DNA of 64,000 nt. It comes from Macquaria australasica (lineage: Eukaryota; Chordata; Actinopteri; Centrarchiformes; Percichthyidae). The stretch's first letter is position 1; each line of letters starts with the position of its first letter. Below are positions 35,219 through 46,661 of the stretch, in pieces. The position numbers and the translations under genes are program-made. Below the pieces are notes generated by a model that saw only the letters and a list, made by a program, of their open reading frames with translations, ran no database searches and had not been told where the DNA came from. Where the stretch lies: positions 310,001-374,000 of the forward strand of contig SEMN01000314.1 in NCBI GenBank assembly GCA_005408345.1, in the 5' to 3' direction.

Positions 35219-35905
35219 CTGAAAGCTAGCTAGCAACAGACACATGGCCCATTTCATAACTCAGCATAAACTCCAGTTCTTTCTGTTATTTTGCTTTAGT
35301 TTCTCCTTTTTCCTTTAATTTATGTAGCAGACCCTGGGGATATGCGCACATTTTTCACTCAAGTAGAAACATTTTCTTTCGTGCGGATCATCAATTTGTG
35401 CTGCCCTGGGTGAATTTACGGCTTTCGATTGACTTTATATGGAATTGCGCTGCATATTGAATTCACTTTGCGTCCTCTCTAGACACAGTCAGATTTCTGA
35501 CAGGAGCTGCAGGTAGATTGTTTGTCTGGAAGCTGATTGATCTCAGTGGTGAAATGAAACTATTACAGTACAGAACTTTATCAACAGTAGAGATGGCTGG
35601 TAGGGGTACAACCTACACAGCTAGCTATTTTCAGTTAGCCTCACCAGGCTAGGGGTCATACTGCCATGAAACTAGAGGCCATAGTGAGAAATTTCCAAAT
35701 GTTTAGAAATGCATGCTGGATCAAAATACATATAGTTACAATCGTGGGAAATCTGCTTAAAAAATTTGAATTCAATTCATGCAGTAGGTAATAAGAACAT
35801 AGTAAAATGTTGAAAAATTCACTGTTTCACAACATCAATAAATCCTGTTATAAATTCCTGGATATGGATTCACAGCAACAACAAATCACCTGTTCCTTTA
35901 TTGGC
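35219..35905. other. No gene or repeat recognised
   Basis: No domain-like frame and no match to other copies in the window. Confidence 0.45.
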
Positions 35906-36030
35906 CCATGGCCTAACTTTCCACCAAATTCAATTAAAATCTGTTAAGTAGTGTTTGACTAGCTAACAAACAAACAAACAGACAAAAAACAAATTGAAGC
36001 GACGACACAACCTCCCTGGCGGAGGTAATT
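35906..36030 (+). repeat. Dispersed repeat fragment with (AAAC)n
   Basis: CACCAAATTCAATTAAAATC, TGTTAAGTAGTGTTTGA, GCTAACAAACAAACAAACAG and CCTCCCTGGCGGAGGTAAT follow the order of a common fish interspersed repeat. CCTCC(C/T)TGGCGGAGG is itself a small palindrome that ends the unit. Confidence 0.6.
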
Positions 36031-37063
36031 ACGCAAATAAACAGAGGCATGATCCATTTCAAAGGGACTCACACAATGAGTCACATTTCAGATATCACAG
36101 TAATTCTTACCCAGCCTTCTCCTCACTACTTTAACTAACCACAATTGAAACAAACAAATCCCTCCTTTGTCTCTCTTTTTCTCTCTCCTTCCCATCTCTC
36201 TGTCTCTGCCACTCTCCCCTATTTGTTTTTCTCAGTGGAGACAATTAAAGTGTGACAGGTCTTCATTTAACAAGAGCTGTTTCACCTCGTAAGGATGAAC
36301 ACATGGCATTCTAATTATGGGCGGACAACACCGGGGCTTCCTCACTATTTTACTGGTTCTCCAATGCAGCCCTAATGTACCTGACAGTGAAGGCACACCA
36401 GACCTGAAATTACAGGGATTAATGTTTCCAAGACTAAACACTTCAAATGGGTTCTCTGATGTGAGTGCCATGCAGGGGAGCAGGCAGAAAATCCACTTAC
36501 AGCGTCATTGCTTTGGCATTATTCATTCTTGAAAGCGTAGCACGTTTCAGCAAGCTTCGTTGATGAATGTGCGCTCCTTGCCAGGCAAACTTTAATTTGG
36601 AGTGTTTAGTGTTAGCTACACAATAATTGTCAGGATAAGGGGAAGGCAGAGAGGAGGCCCAAAGGACAAGGTCTTGTAGTTGAAGGTAAGAAGAAATATT
36701 AAATGGTTTCTTTGATCTACCTACACTGCTTCTTGTTGAATGAACTGAATGTTCATACTATTGTAATAAAACATTTAGATAGCAGAATATATTTTTGTGA
36801 ACTGGCCCTTTAAAATACTATATATAATCCGCTGAGGTGGATCAGTGCAAGTTTGTTTTATTTACACATTTATGCAATGCATATAATAAGGAATATAAAA
36901 CCAGTGCAAGCTGCACTTGGTCAAGGTACATATTGAAAAGTATAGGAAACTCACAAAATACCTTTTATGCCAAGAGGAGGTGAACCCTTAGTATCAGTCA
37001 CAAAGCAAGGCTGAAAAGAGTGTCAGCTGACTTGATGATTAGCACATCAGCCACACACTATGA
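36031..37063. other. No gene confirmed; possible conserved stretch
   Basis: A long CT-rich tract (36170-36235) ends in TTTTTCTCAG, a strong splice acceptor by appearance. The following 250 bases are less AT-rich and look unique, but no frame is recognisable on either strand. This could be an untranslated exon or a conserved non-coding element. Confidence 0.35.
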
Positions 37064-37071
37064 CTCTAAGG

Positions 37072-37745
37072 CAGGGGTATTCAATTAAAATTCAAAGAGG
37101 TCCAGTTAGAGAAAATTTCCTCAAGCAAATTTCCGGAACGTCATAATGTCTAACATGCCTTTTGATTCAGTGCCATATATGTTGAAATAGCCTAGTAGTT
37201 GTATCAACATCTGTATGTAGTCAGAAATTGACTGTCAATTCAAATAAAGAAAGTACAATTCAATAATATTTCAACAATATTTATTGTCAGTTTTCACATT
37301 GAACTGGAGGGATTATGGAAAGAATGAACATGTAAGAGTCTGTCCATTCTTGATTAAAAGCTCTGTTTTCTATTTTTCTCTTTTTAGACAACGCCAGGTG
37401 AAATAGCTTTTCTCTGACTCACTTATTTCTCTGACTGATGTCTCTCCCCTGTGTGTAGCTATCTCACTCACTGACTAGAGTTGCAGTGCTTATCGGAATC
37501 ATGCACAGATTTGATTGGCTGAGTAGCATCACGTGAGATGATTTACAACGCATGCAGTTGGTCTGTGAGTTTCCTTGGCCGCTAAAACAGTGCCGTAAAG
37601 GCTAGAAAAGCTGCACCTGTTAAAAAAGAAATGTTCCATCAAAGTTTTATAATTCTCAGTAATTTATCGGTTATATGGTTCAGGTCCGGATAGGACGACA
37701 TCTGGGTCCAGATTCAGACCGGGGTCCACCTATTAGTGATCTTGT
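37072..37745. mobile_element. hAT-like element, 674 bp, with perfect 8-bp target duplication
   Basis: CTCTAAGG occurs at 37064-37071 and again at 37746-37753. The body begins CAGGGGTATTCAATTAAAAT and AAAGAGGTCCAGTTAG, and ends GGTCCGGATAGGACGAC, TGGGTCCAGATTCAGACC and GGGGTCCACCTATTAGTGA. I recognise this as a percomorph hAT-type repeat. The terminal inverted repeats have decayed (CAGGGGT against CAAGATC). No transposase frame is present, so it depends on an enzyme from elsewhere. Confidence 0.8.
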
Positions 37746-37753
37746 CTCTAAGG

Positions 37754-38027
37754 TTTCAAACAATGAGCTAACAACAAGAACAGGTGTAGTCGAAAATCAA
37801 ATGTTGGCATTCAAAAAATTTGTAAGCATAGGTTAGCTACAGGTAGATCTCTTTATAAAGGTTTACCAGCAAGTCCAGGTAATGTTGAGCATGAATAAGA
37901 TGTAGACATTGACATAAGTATAATGTAACTCTTGTTATGGTAACTAGTGTTTTTAATGTAATGTTTGTGAGAACTTTGTTCTTTTAGGCAGAAACTAACA
38001 ATAAGTAAGTTATTGCTATTTACTTAC
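37754..38027. other. No gene or repeat recognised
   Basis: AT-rich spacer between the hAT-like element and a LINE remnant. Confidence 0.5.
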
Positions 38028-38333
38028 TTACTTATGCCTCTTTCTCTCCTGTGGTATATTAGGCCACAATGAGCTCCCTCCATCGTTCAGTTTCCTTGGC
38101 AACATGTTGAGCCTCCACCTTGTTAACTTTATCTTGGCTAGCTTGTCCAACACAGCTCTGTGCCAGGTCATTTGCTCATGGTGCAGACATCGCAGTAACG
38201 TCTGCCTTGTTCCAGCGATGATGTTCTTGCATGTGGTTTTTCCATTGCATTCCAAGGTTGAGATCTTGTTGTGCCAGAATGTGCCACGTAGCGTTCTCAG
38301 GCACCCATTGTGGTATGCCTCAATCTGTTTCAT
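38028..38333 (-). pseudogene. LINE C-terminal region remnant
   Basis: This 101-codon minus-strand frame carries a diverged LINE C-terminal pattern. An AYHNGCLRTLRGTFWHNKIS block resembles the conserved FH.RCLR.ILG..W.D.I. motif, followed later by WHRAVLDKLAKIKLTRW, a W.R.V...L....LTW-like block. It then ends in a charged tail and stop. No reverse-transcriptase block is present upstream on the minus strand. Clade is uncertain. Confidence 0.5.
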
Positions 38334-40470
38334 ATCAGGTCTGGTTTCATGACATTGTTGTTATGTAGATGGATCTTTCTATGTTGAGGAGTTGGGAAAA
38401 CACATTTAATGATATTTATACGCTAACTGACTTAAAACATTAACAGATACACATGCTACTATCTCAGTAAATATTACCTGTAATCGCCAAAATACTTAAT
38501 TGAAGTAAACAATATTAAACAGGTAACTGAGTCATTCAATAAATGAGTCACCAACCTTGCATTGGTTACCTTGCATTAGCTAGTAAATAGTTTTCACTCT
38601 GCTTACCCTAGCTTGTGCGGAATTCTCTGAAATATACATGGGAAGATGGTTACTGTGCACAATCTAAAACAAGTACCACTGCTGTCATAAAGTGATTCTT
38701 GGCCAAGAAAACAGCTGCTACATAGTTCCATGTGGGTAAGTGAGTTTCTTGGCTAAAGCAGACAAAAAAATAATAGTATAATAGATATACAGTATAGTGG
38801 TCTGTTTGTCCCTATGGGTCAGAATAGGACTCTTTGGATACAATTTGTGCTCAGTTGCCATTATTAACATGCTGGGGGTGGGGGGTGGGGAGGGGGTGTA
38901 GTATATTACAAACTGATTTGATCATATTTTGATATTAAACTACCGCAAACTGAATTTCGATCATCCCCCTGTAAATAATGTTATCAGGTTATACCACCTG
39001 AATTAGATTAACCTCAGCTCTCATTAGCCAGAGACTATCTACTTTGCATTCACTGTAAAAGTTTCAATTGTAGGCAACACTAACATCCAGCTTGGGGCCT
39101 GAAGAGCAGTGGACATCATGTAGACCAAACCCTGGTCTAAAGAAGCATCTATTATTACTATTATTTTTTCCATTCAAATTTCATTCTATTTTCATGTGTC
39201 CCTTTGTATGGTGTTATGTTAAGTGGTGGCTCCATGACCAATATTCAAAACACAGAATAGGAATCTGATATTTCCATTCTCACTCCCAAATCAATTGACC
39301 ATTTATTGGTCAAATAATTAAGAAACATATACTTGACAACAACTTAATGCAAATTATTAATCTGTGGTCTGACAGCCCTATAGTTAAGATCTTGATCTTC
39401 TCACATCGATTGGAAGGATAACATGCAAATAATTATGGGTTTTCACTGTGCTATGACTGTGGGCACATACCTTACACACACTGAATTTGCATACTATTCA
39501 TACTAAAATGAGCATATGATCAATATTTACTATTAACAGGTCCAACACAACTCCAGAGCTGGTATGATTTTGAATCCATGTATGGAGTCGACTGCATGAT
39601 TCCCATCAGTTTCATCCAGGTGAAAATAAGCCCTGTGGACCAGTGATAGGCGAAGATAGGGCAGGGTGCAGGGGAAGGCAGCTGCTTAGATCCATCTGGT
39701 GTGTTGGAGTCGAGCTGGGGTAGGGCAGGGGTTACAGGTGTCAAATCTAATGAAGAATAGGTCGAATGTATCTGCCTTATCCATCTCCCACTCAAGTGCA
39801 CTGCTTATCCAACTTATCGCACTACTCTTTTCCATCACATCATTCTGTTTGTACATTGCCCTATGTCTTATTGCTGTAATTGCCTTTACACTCCAACATT
39901 TTCCTTGTCAGCTCCCTCTGCGCATTCCCACGTTTCTATTTCCAACCCCGAAGGCTTGTTTATGTTGATTTAATAGTACTTTAAAAAATGTTTGTAGGAG
40001 TTGAGGGAGTCAACACAAAATTGATGTAGCCTGTCATGCAGGTTATGAAACCCATCAGTGTCCTCGTTGTGCACATCATAGAGTATGTCCCACTTTTCTG
40101 AAGCATCTCGTTGACCCTCCTTAGCTTCATTCTTTCATTTTCTGCTGATAAGTGATTTTGTATGTAAACCATGGAACCTGAGATATGTTGATTTATCTAG
40201 GGAGGGAATGGTTATAAAGTTAGTGCTTCATGTTAGCACACATACATGAATGGGAAAGCTTGCAGATTGTTCCCATTTATAGTGTGCATAATCCTGATAA
40301 TATTTTGTGTTATTGATATTTGTTATCAATTATTTGTTGTTGGAATCTTAGTTGGTTCAATTAATTATTTCCTAAAGTTTGTCACCATCCCGAAGACAAG
40401 CCTCTTACACATCTTGAATCCAATTAGCTTTCTGTATAGAAGGAGTTGCAGAGAGCAATACTGGTATTGA
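38334..40470. other. No gene recognised; a strong G-rich tract
   Basis: The G-rich tract is at 38874-38896. Near 39365-39450 there are octamer- and homeodomain-like words (ATGCAAATAATTATG) in unique DNA. A T-rich + strand frame near 39700-39965 has no recognisable protein. Confidence 0.4.
38874..38896 (+). other. G-quadruplex-type motif
   Basis: Four runs of four to six G are separated by single bases (T, T, A). This is the tightest G-quadruplex pattern in the window. Confidence 0.75.
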
Positions 40471-40785
40471 TACTTGCTGAGAGTTAGATGAGAAGATTGA
40501 TAACACTTTCATGTCTGTATGCTAAATATGAAGATAGCGTCAGCAAGCGGTTAGCTTAGCTTAGCATAAAGACTGGAAGCAGGGGGAAACAGATAGCCTG
40601 GGCGTGCTGGTAGGGTTAGAGCCAGACTAGCTATGCCCTACTGTTTCCAGTCTTTACGCTAAGCTAAGCTAAGCTAAGCAAACCACCTGCTGGCACTATG
40701 TTCGTATTAAGTGTACAGACATGCAAGTGGTATTGATCCTCTCATCTACCTCGAAAAGAAGCAGACTATTCCTATAAATGTCGAT
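40471..40785. mobile_element. Fold-back element, copy 4 (central part deleted)
   Basis: The left arm has TTGCTGAGAGTTAGATGAGAAG, CATGTCTGTATGCTAAATATG, GGTTAGCTTAGCTTAGCATA and AAAGACTGGAAGCAGGGGG. The right arm has TACTGTTTCCAGTCTTTACG, four AGCTA repeats, ACAGACATGCAAGTGG and CTCTCATCTACCTCG. The arms are joined by about 40 bases, so the middle seen in copy 2 is gone. The right terminus is diverged. Confidence 0.8.
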
Positions 40786-42682
40786 ACAAAATGCCAAGCA
40801 ATCTTTGACTCTGAGGAATTGATGCCCAATCTTGACATGTATTAATAAACTATGGAACCAATCTTGTGCAAATTAGTGTTTTCGTTGTATTTTAAAAAAT
40901 AAAAATAGTGACCATCAAAGCAAGCGATGGCAAGGTTTGACACAGTAAACAGAGCTCAAATGCGGATACATCTCAGCTCTCAACACAGTCTGACACAACT
41001 AAATCTAAGCCCACCAACAAAGCTGAAATCAGACTTAACACTAGCTGATGTAATGGACAGGTTTTGGTTGCTTGAGGAAGACGGATATCCATCATTGTCC
41101 GATATCACATCCACTGTGGTCTTGCACATTCCCAAGATCATATATGTGTGATCTGGCTCTCTCATCCCCGGTAACAACAACTGAAAATAAGACAAGAAAG
41201 GGCCTGTCAGTGGAGTCTGCCGGTTTTACTCTCTCTCCCACATCAGTGTGCTCAATTGTTTAGTTTAGTAAGTTAAATATTTATCTGTAAATCTGCAGAG
41301 CAGCTGTTGGCTTTTTATTCTGAGTCTGAGCATGGACCTATATAATAAATTATAATAATATTGAATTTAAAATTGTTAAAAACAGATAAGCATCTATGTA
41401 CATATATGCATATTACATTGGGGGTCGGGGGACCCCATTGCCTAAAAAAGTTTGGGGACACATTTTCTGTTTGGACATGCTACCTGCAAAATTACCAAAA
41501 TACACAAACATAAAAATGACCTTAAAAAATAAAGTACATCAATTAATAGGTGTCTTTGCATCACTGCTGATGTTGAAAGGTTGATTTTACTGTAACATCC
41601 AGAGTCCCATGGTAGTTGACGAACAGAAAGAAGTTGAATGGTGAAGGAAAGGCTGTCATAAAAATAGCATTACAGAATTTGTGTGACAAATAGTGTAGGT
41701 GCAGACCAAACACAAGTATAATGTTGTCACTCTCCTGGGGCTTCATGGAGATACAGTACACCTCAGGTTACTCAGTCTACTGTTCACAAGGATGGTCAGT
41801 CCCCCTTAATTCAGCAGTCAAGAGTGTGGGGAGACAACAATGTCCTAATAAAGCCAAAAAAAGACCTTATCTGTGGGTCCACATCCATTTCACTTCTATT
41901 TCTCTTTAACAGTTTTACTTCACAGCGTAAAGAAAGAGGTACAGTACTCTGAGAGAAGCAACTCACACTTATGCATTAATATTGTTCCCTTTTTATTATG
42001 TTCTCACGGTGTGTGTAATAAATCCTGAAGAAACAGCAAGCCAAAAAATTGTTTGTTAATTTGTTACTCTTTGAACTGGCAGAGACATTGCAAATACATA
42101 ACCTGTATATCTGACAGCCAATAAAAACCTTGTGTTATGTGATGAGGCTCTGAAATGTAAGCTGCTGTCTTGACATTAAACATGGTTTTCATTTTTTTCC
42201 CCCATGCACTTTCTGTTTCTCAGTTGCAGATGGAAGATCAGTAGATATACGTCAGTAGGAGTACAAGATCAGTAGGGTTACACATCATTATCACATATAT
42301 GTTATCTTTTTTAGATGTCTTCAGTTCCACCTTCTGTCACTATTAGAACTGAGCTGAGAATAACAAACTCAAGTATTTGTGATCATGTCTGCTGCCAACA
42401 GCACTGGATTCAAAGACTATGTAGTCAGAAGCTGCTTCTGTACAAAAATGACCCTGTACAGGTTTGTGGCTGCAGATTGAGTGTAACATGCACTTACACT
42501 TTCATCACTTCATTGCCATGGGACTTTAATTCGTTGATTATGATGCCTGGAGATGTGATTGGTGCAAGAAAACTATATAGTTCGACATTTTGCTTATTCG
42601 CTTTCCCATAGCCGAACATCTCAAGGTCTCTAATTATAATGTTATATTTGTTTAATCCAGGAGGCTTGTCATCATCGTGAGT
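40786..42682. other. No gene recognised
   Basis: A GGGGTC/GACCCC hairpin lies at about 41414-41429. The remaining open frames (up to 98 codons at 42315) have no family signature. Confidence 0.45.
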
Positions 42683-42953
42683 TTGCCATGCAACCCGCAG
42701 AGACTACAGGAAGCCATTGCCCTTGGCCAAGAAATAGTCCTGCACATAACCCCCAGTAAATTCTAAAAGATTTTTGTCACAGTTTTGAATGGAGCCAGGC
42801 TAGCTGTTTCCCCCTGTTTGCATTCTTTATGCTAAGCTAAGCTCCTGGCTATAGCCTTATACAGACATGAGCATGGTAATGATCTTCTCATCTAACTCTC
42901 AGCAAGAAAGTGTATATACACATATTTTCCAAAATGTCAAACAACTGCTTTAA
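42683..42953. mobile_element. Fold-back element, copy 5 (right half)
   Basis: GCAGAGACTACAGGAAG, CCAAGAAATAGTCCTGCACATAACCCCC, GGAGCCAGGCTAGCTGTTTC, TTTATGCTAAGCTAAGCTC, ACAGACATGAGCATGG, CTTCTCATCTAACTCTCAGC and CCAAAATGTCAAAC run to CTTTAA. It begins near the symmetry centre of the family, so exactly the left half is missing. Confidence 0.8.
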
Positions 42954-43083
42954 CAATGGGTCTGTTCTAAGCTCTTAGTAAGCAATGACAGTATAATGGC
43001 GGCAGTGAAGCTCGACCCTCAGCTCCTGTTTTCTCGTGCTTTTATAGTGTGTTAAAAAGTCATCGTGTATGATCAAGTACACA

Positions 43084-44110
43084 CGATGGGAGCTTCGATC
43101 CCTCAGAGAGAGCCCGATCGCAGTCCAACAATACCTGAGGAAATACTGACAACTAATAGCACACCTAGGAGTATTCCTGACAGACTCAGGGGAACAAAAT
43201 GAATGAACTCCACATCCTAATCCAAACCAAAGACAACTACAAGGACTGTTCAGCCATCTGCCTGACCGAGACCTGGCTAGACGACACAGGACTCGATGAA
43301 ACGTATGTATATACGTAACTGTACATAGTGTTTTTATTTTTATTATATTCTAATTTTAAATATTTGTATATACAGTATGTTCTGTGTGTCTAATGTGAAA
43401 GGGGCTACATCTTTATTTTCAATGGGCTTTCTTTGTAGAATGACAAATAAATGTACCTTGAACCTTGAACAAAAGACACACAACTCATACACTACAAATA
43501 ACCCTGTTTTCTATCACTGAAGACATGGAACAATACGTAAGAGCAAAATATGAACTGTGGTCTGCAATCAGAAAAGCAAAATCAAATTACACAGCCAAAC
43601 TGGAACAACAAATTGCATCTAACAACACCAGGACCTTCTGGAATAAACTCAATATAATGACAAATTACAAAAAGCCCTCACCTCCTCTACCTGAGGCTGA
43701 TCCTGACCTCCCTGACAGACTCAATAAAATGCTATGGGAGATTCCAACAATGCCCCGTTTTACCTCTCTCTCTCCAAACACCTTACTCAACCCATCCACT
43801 GTACATCCAGGAGGATGAGGTGAGGCTAAAAAGTAAAAAGGCTGCCGGCCCGGATAACATCAGCCGGGTAGTGCTCAAACACAGTGCAGATCAACTTGCA
43901 CCAGTGTTTACCAAAATCTTCAACTCCTCACTCTTCCAGTGTACAGTCCCACCGTGCTTCAAAGGCTCAATAATAATCCCAGTACCAAAATCCACAAAGG
44001 GGACATTAGACCAATTGCGTTAACATCCGTGTTCATGAAGTTGTTTCAGTGCATCATTCTGTCATACCTGAAAGCCTGTAGCACCCCTCTGATGGATAGA
44101 CACCAATTGT
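43084..44110 (+). mobile_element. L2/Rex1-like LINE remnant, rearranged
   Basis: 43195-43302 encodes MNELHILIQTKDNYKDCSAI followed by CLTETWLDDT, the start of a LINE endonuclease. 43465-43818 encodes a linker with RAKYELWSAIRKAKSNYTAK and LPDRLNK. 43820-44108 encodes the reverse-transcriptase entry KKAAGPDNISRVVLKHSADQL and CFKGSIIIPVPKS, then PIALTSVFMKLFQ after a frameshift near 44015. The middle of the endonuclease is gone and an unrelated LINE tail lies in its place. The copy ends before the catalytic Asp pair. Confidence 0.8.
43313..43465 (+). mobile_element. LINE 3' tail lying inside the 43-kb LINE remnant
   Basis: AT-rich 3' untranslated sequence (GTATATACAGTATGTTCTG, then GGGGCTACATC) ends AATGACAAATAAATG, ACCTTGAAC, CTTGAAC. 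That is a polyadenylation-like and short tandem tail typical of L2-like LINEs. It interrupts coding sense between the endonuclease and linker parts. No target duplication is evident. Confidence 0.6.
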
Positions 44111-44560
44111 GAAAGAGACGTCTGTAAATCAGCAGATCTTTTTTTTTTTTTTAGGTACATCAACTTCCCAGTACAAACACTTAGCCCTTATTTAAATCAA
44201 TATATCCTAACAGTTGTAGCCAAATCCAGAGTTATAGAGTCACTGCCATTCATGTGAGTGAGCTGTAGAGCGAGTGGTTGGGAGGCGGGATTAATGGAAG
44301 CACTAGTGCACTTGCTCTACTGGCAGCACGATGCGGAAGCTTTGCGGAAGATCCAGGTCATTTTATACCCAGAAGTCGAAATTTTTTTTGCTTCATGCGC
44401 CACTGAGCAACTTTGAACGGGGCCCCGCCTCCAAAGCTGTATCTACTTCTCTTTATACATCCATCATTCCACCGTGCTCACTGTCTGTTTTAGCCTCTAC
44501 CCTCTGGGGGGTGCTACAGGTCCTTGTCCACCAAAACAATCCGGTTTAAGAACAGCTTTT
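44111..44560 (+). repeat. Probable dispersed repeat abutting the LINE
   Basis: The order is: GTGAAAGAGACGTCTGTAAA, a T14-type run, TAGGTACATCAACTTCCCAG, GAGTCACTGCCATTCATGTG, GATGCGGAAGCTTTGCGGAAG, CGCCACTGAGCAACTTTGAA, CATCCATCATTCCACCGTGC. This matches a percomorph interspersed repeat as I remember it. There is no second copy in the window. The LINE reading stops exactly where this begins. Confidence 0.5.
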
Positions 44561-45977
44561 CGTTTTATTATTTACACCTGTGCTTTTCCTACTGCGACAT
44601 GTTAAAATGTTTTGGGCCTATGGGGTCCCTCACCAGATTTTCTGAGGAGCTTACTCCTTTAGTCCATTGCTATCCCAGGCTAACCATAAGGTAATCGAGC
44701 TATTTGAAAAACCACAGTGAAAAACCAAGTAAATGTGGGAGTGTGTGTGGGAGTGTGTGTGTGTGTGTGTGAGGTCAGCATTTCTGGCTTTGGGGCAGTG
44801 GTTTTATCTTTAAAACAATGTAAAGCTAACACATTTTGACAATCATGAGTTTGAGTGAAATCAACACATCACAGCCTTCCCTCTCTCCCTTCTTTTCCCC
44901 CCACATTCTCCTCCCATCTTCCAGACTCTGCACCTCAGCCAAGGTTATCTCTTCCATCGATTCTTATCATCAGCTTTTCAATTGATCTATTACCTCTGCA
45001 CCCCACCTACTTAATGCTAACTTGATTAATTATTGTCCCCCATGGGGCTGGGCGCAGGGACGCTGCCAGCGAAAATTCTCCAGATTAAGATGAATTTTCA
45101 TTGTCTTTGTTCCCTGGAGTGTCAGAGCACACCAACTTGTGTTGAAACACGCTGAATTTAGAGAAGCTAAAATGGCTTGGGTTCCCCTCTACTGACACCA
45201 GATGTGCACTCAGGGCTGTGTACCCAACACACTGTATGGCACTGGCTACAGCGATTTCATGTTTATTTTTTCTTCTGACTTTAATTCTCAATAGCATTCA
45301 CTATTATTTAGAAGCATCAGATAATTTGCAAAATGGAAATTAAATTCCCAAATCCAATTTGCATTTTTATGAAAGCTTCATTGACACTCTGATATGTTAT
45401 ATCCCCTGATAGCATGGAGGAAAGAGGGAGCAAGGTGGAGACAGGAGGAGGGAACAGCAGAGGAAGGCTTTAACTGCATTGTGCATAATGGTTTTATCCC
45501 ATTTTGGGCTTTTCAGCATTAAAACCCTCTCATTTATTTTGCTTGGAGAATAAATGGCTACAGTTAAAAATGTAGTCAGAGTTTGTCATTTGAGGCTTCT
45601 CTGTCTCGGTATTTGATGCCTATTTGTTCTGGCAGGAAAATGCCTTGTGGATATGAGCAGATCGACATATTAACAGTTCATTAATGCTGCTGAAAATCTC
45701 TCCGGGTGCCAACAGCTTGCAAAAGACACTGCTTTGCCTTAAGCAACAGTTACTGTATATTTGCTGTGGCAGGTAATTCAAACATAATGTACATATCATT
45801 TCAAGAGACATTACTGAGCTGGATTATGGATTCAGAACTGCTCTGGCATTTCGTGTTTGCTCAGGTCCTGTTGTAACAAACCCATTTAGTGTGTCCCTGC
45901 TGGTATGACATTTTAATGCCACATGATTATCTGTGATGTATGTATTTACATAGTTTTTTTTCCCCGTCTTTTGTTTG
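44561..45977. other. No gene recognised; (TG)n and candidate conserved non-coding DNA
   Basis: TG-rich repeat lies at 44739-44772. From about 45000 to 45790 the DNA looks unique and contains homeodomain- and octamer-like words (TTGATTAATTATTG, ATTTGCATTTTTATGAAAG). Regulatory function is inference. Confidence 0.4.
44739..44772. repeat. (GT)n microsatellite, interrupted
   Basis: Two GT runs are separated by GGGA. Confidence 0.85.
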
Positions 45978-46661
45978 CAGTGTTGGGAAGTTAACAGTAC
46001 CCAAAGTAGCACCAGTCAACAATTCAGTAATACACTGTATAATAACTTACTGGGGGCATTCTCTCTGAGTACTTTTACTTAACATTTGTAGTACTTCACA
46101 AGTTTATTTTCATACTTTTATGCTTTTTTAGTATTTATACTTAAGTAAGATTTAAATTGCATGACTTTTACTTACTTACATTTAACTGGAGGTTTTTTTG
46201 TGTGGCAATGCAATTCTTACTTACCGGAAACTCTGGTATTTTTAAACCTGGGCTCTATTTTTTTTTTTTACACATTTTGGGGTGTAAATGACTAATACTT
46301 ACCAAAGGTTTTGGAATTGGTCCAGTAATCGCCTTCGCCTGCATCCGCGAATGGGTTGCAATGGCTGCAACGTAATCCTTTGGGGCAATTGCACCTGTGA
46401 AAAGTACATCCACTAGAAGTGCTTGTTTGTGCCACTGACAGGCTCAGATTGTTATTCAAAGTGTCTGACAACATTTTGGAAAGGATCCCTACAGAGACAC
46501 ACCGTTTGTTAAACTCTTTTCTCCAACTCAGCCTCTCGTGAGATTTCGGAGCAAGACTTTTCCTTGAGTGAGACTTCTGTTTCTGGTTAAACAAAAAAGA
46601 TCTTACTCTTTAACAAACAACTTCCTTTAAGTAAAGGATCTGAATATATTTCCCACCACTG
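45978..46661. mobile_element. hAT-like element (outer) carrying another element
   Basis: The left end reads CAGTGTTGGGAAGTTAACAG and the right end in reverse complement CAGTGGTGGGAAATATATTC, imperfect inverted repeats. The interior has TGAGTACTTTTACTTAAC, ACTTAAGTAAGATTTAAATTG and, beyond the insertion, TTTAAGTAAAGGATCTGAATA, the usual order of a fish repeat I recognise. It is interrupted at 46222-46600. No convincing outer target duplication is visible. Confidence 0.7.
46222..46600 (+). mobile_element. Nested element with 7-8 bp target duplication
   Basis: TCTTACT occurs on both sides (46215-46221 and 46601-46607; the eighth base differs, T/C). The body begins ACCGGAAACTCTGGTATTTT and contains AATGGCTGCAACGTAATCC, GTGCCACTGACAGGCTCAG, AAAGGATCCCTACAGAGACA and CAGCCTCTCGTGAGATTTCG. 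Its first 150 bases match the inverted fragment at 1-133. The minus-strand 100-codon frame inside it is incidental. An 8-bp duplication suggests hAT. Confidence 0.75.

Noticed and set aside
36232..36471. 79-codon minus-strand frame next to the CT tract
   Set aside because: No recognisable peptide, and the apparent splice acceptor is on the opposite strand.
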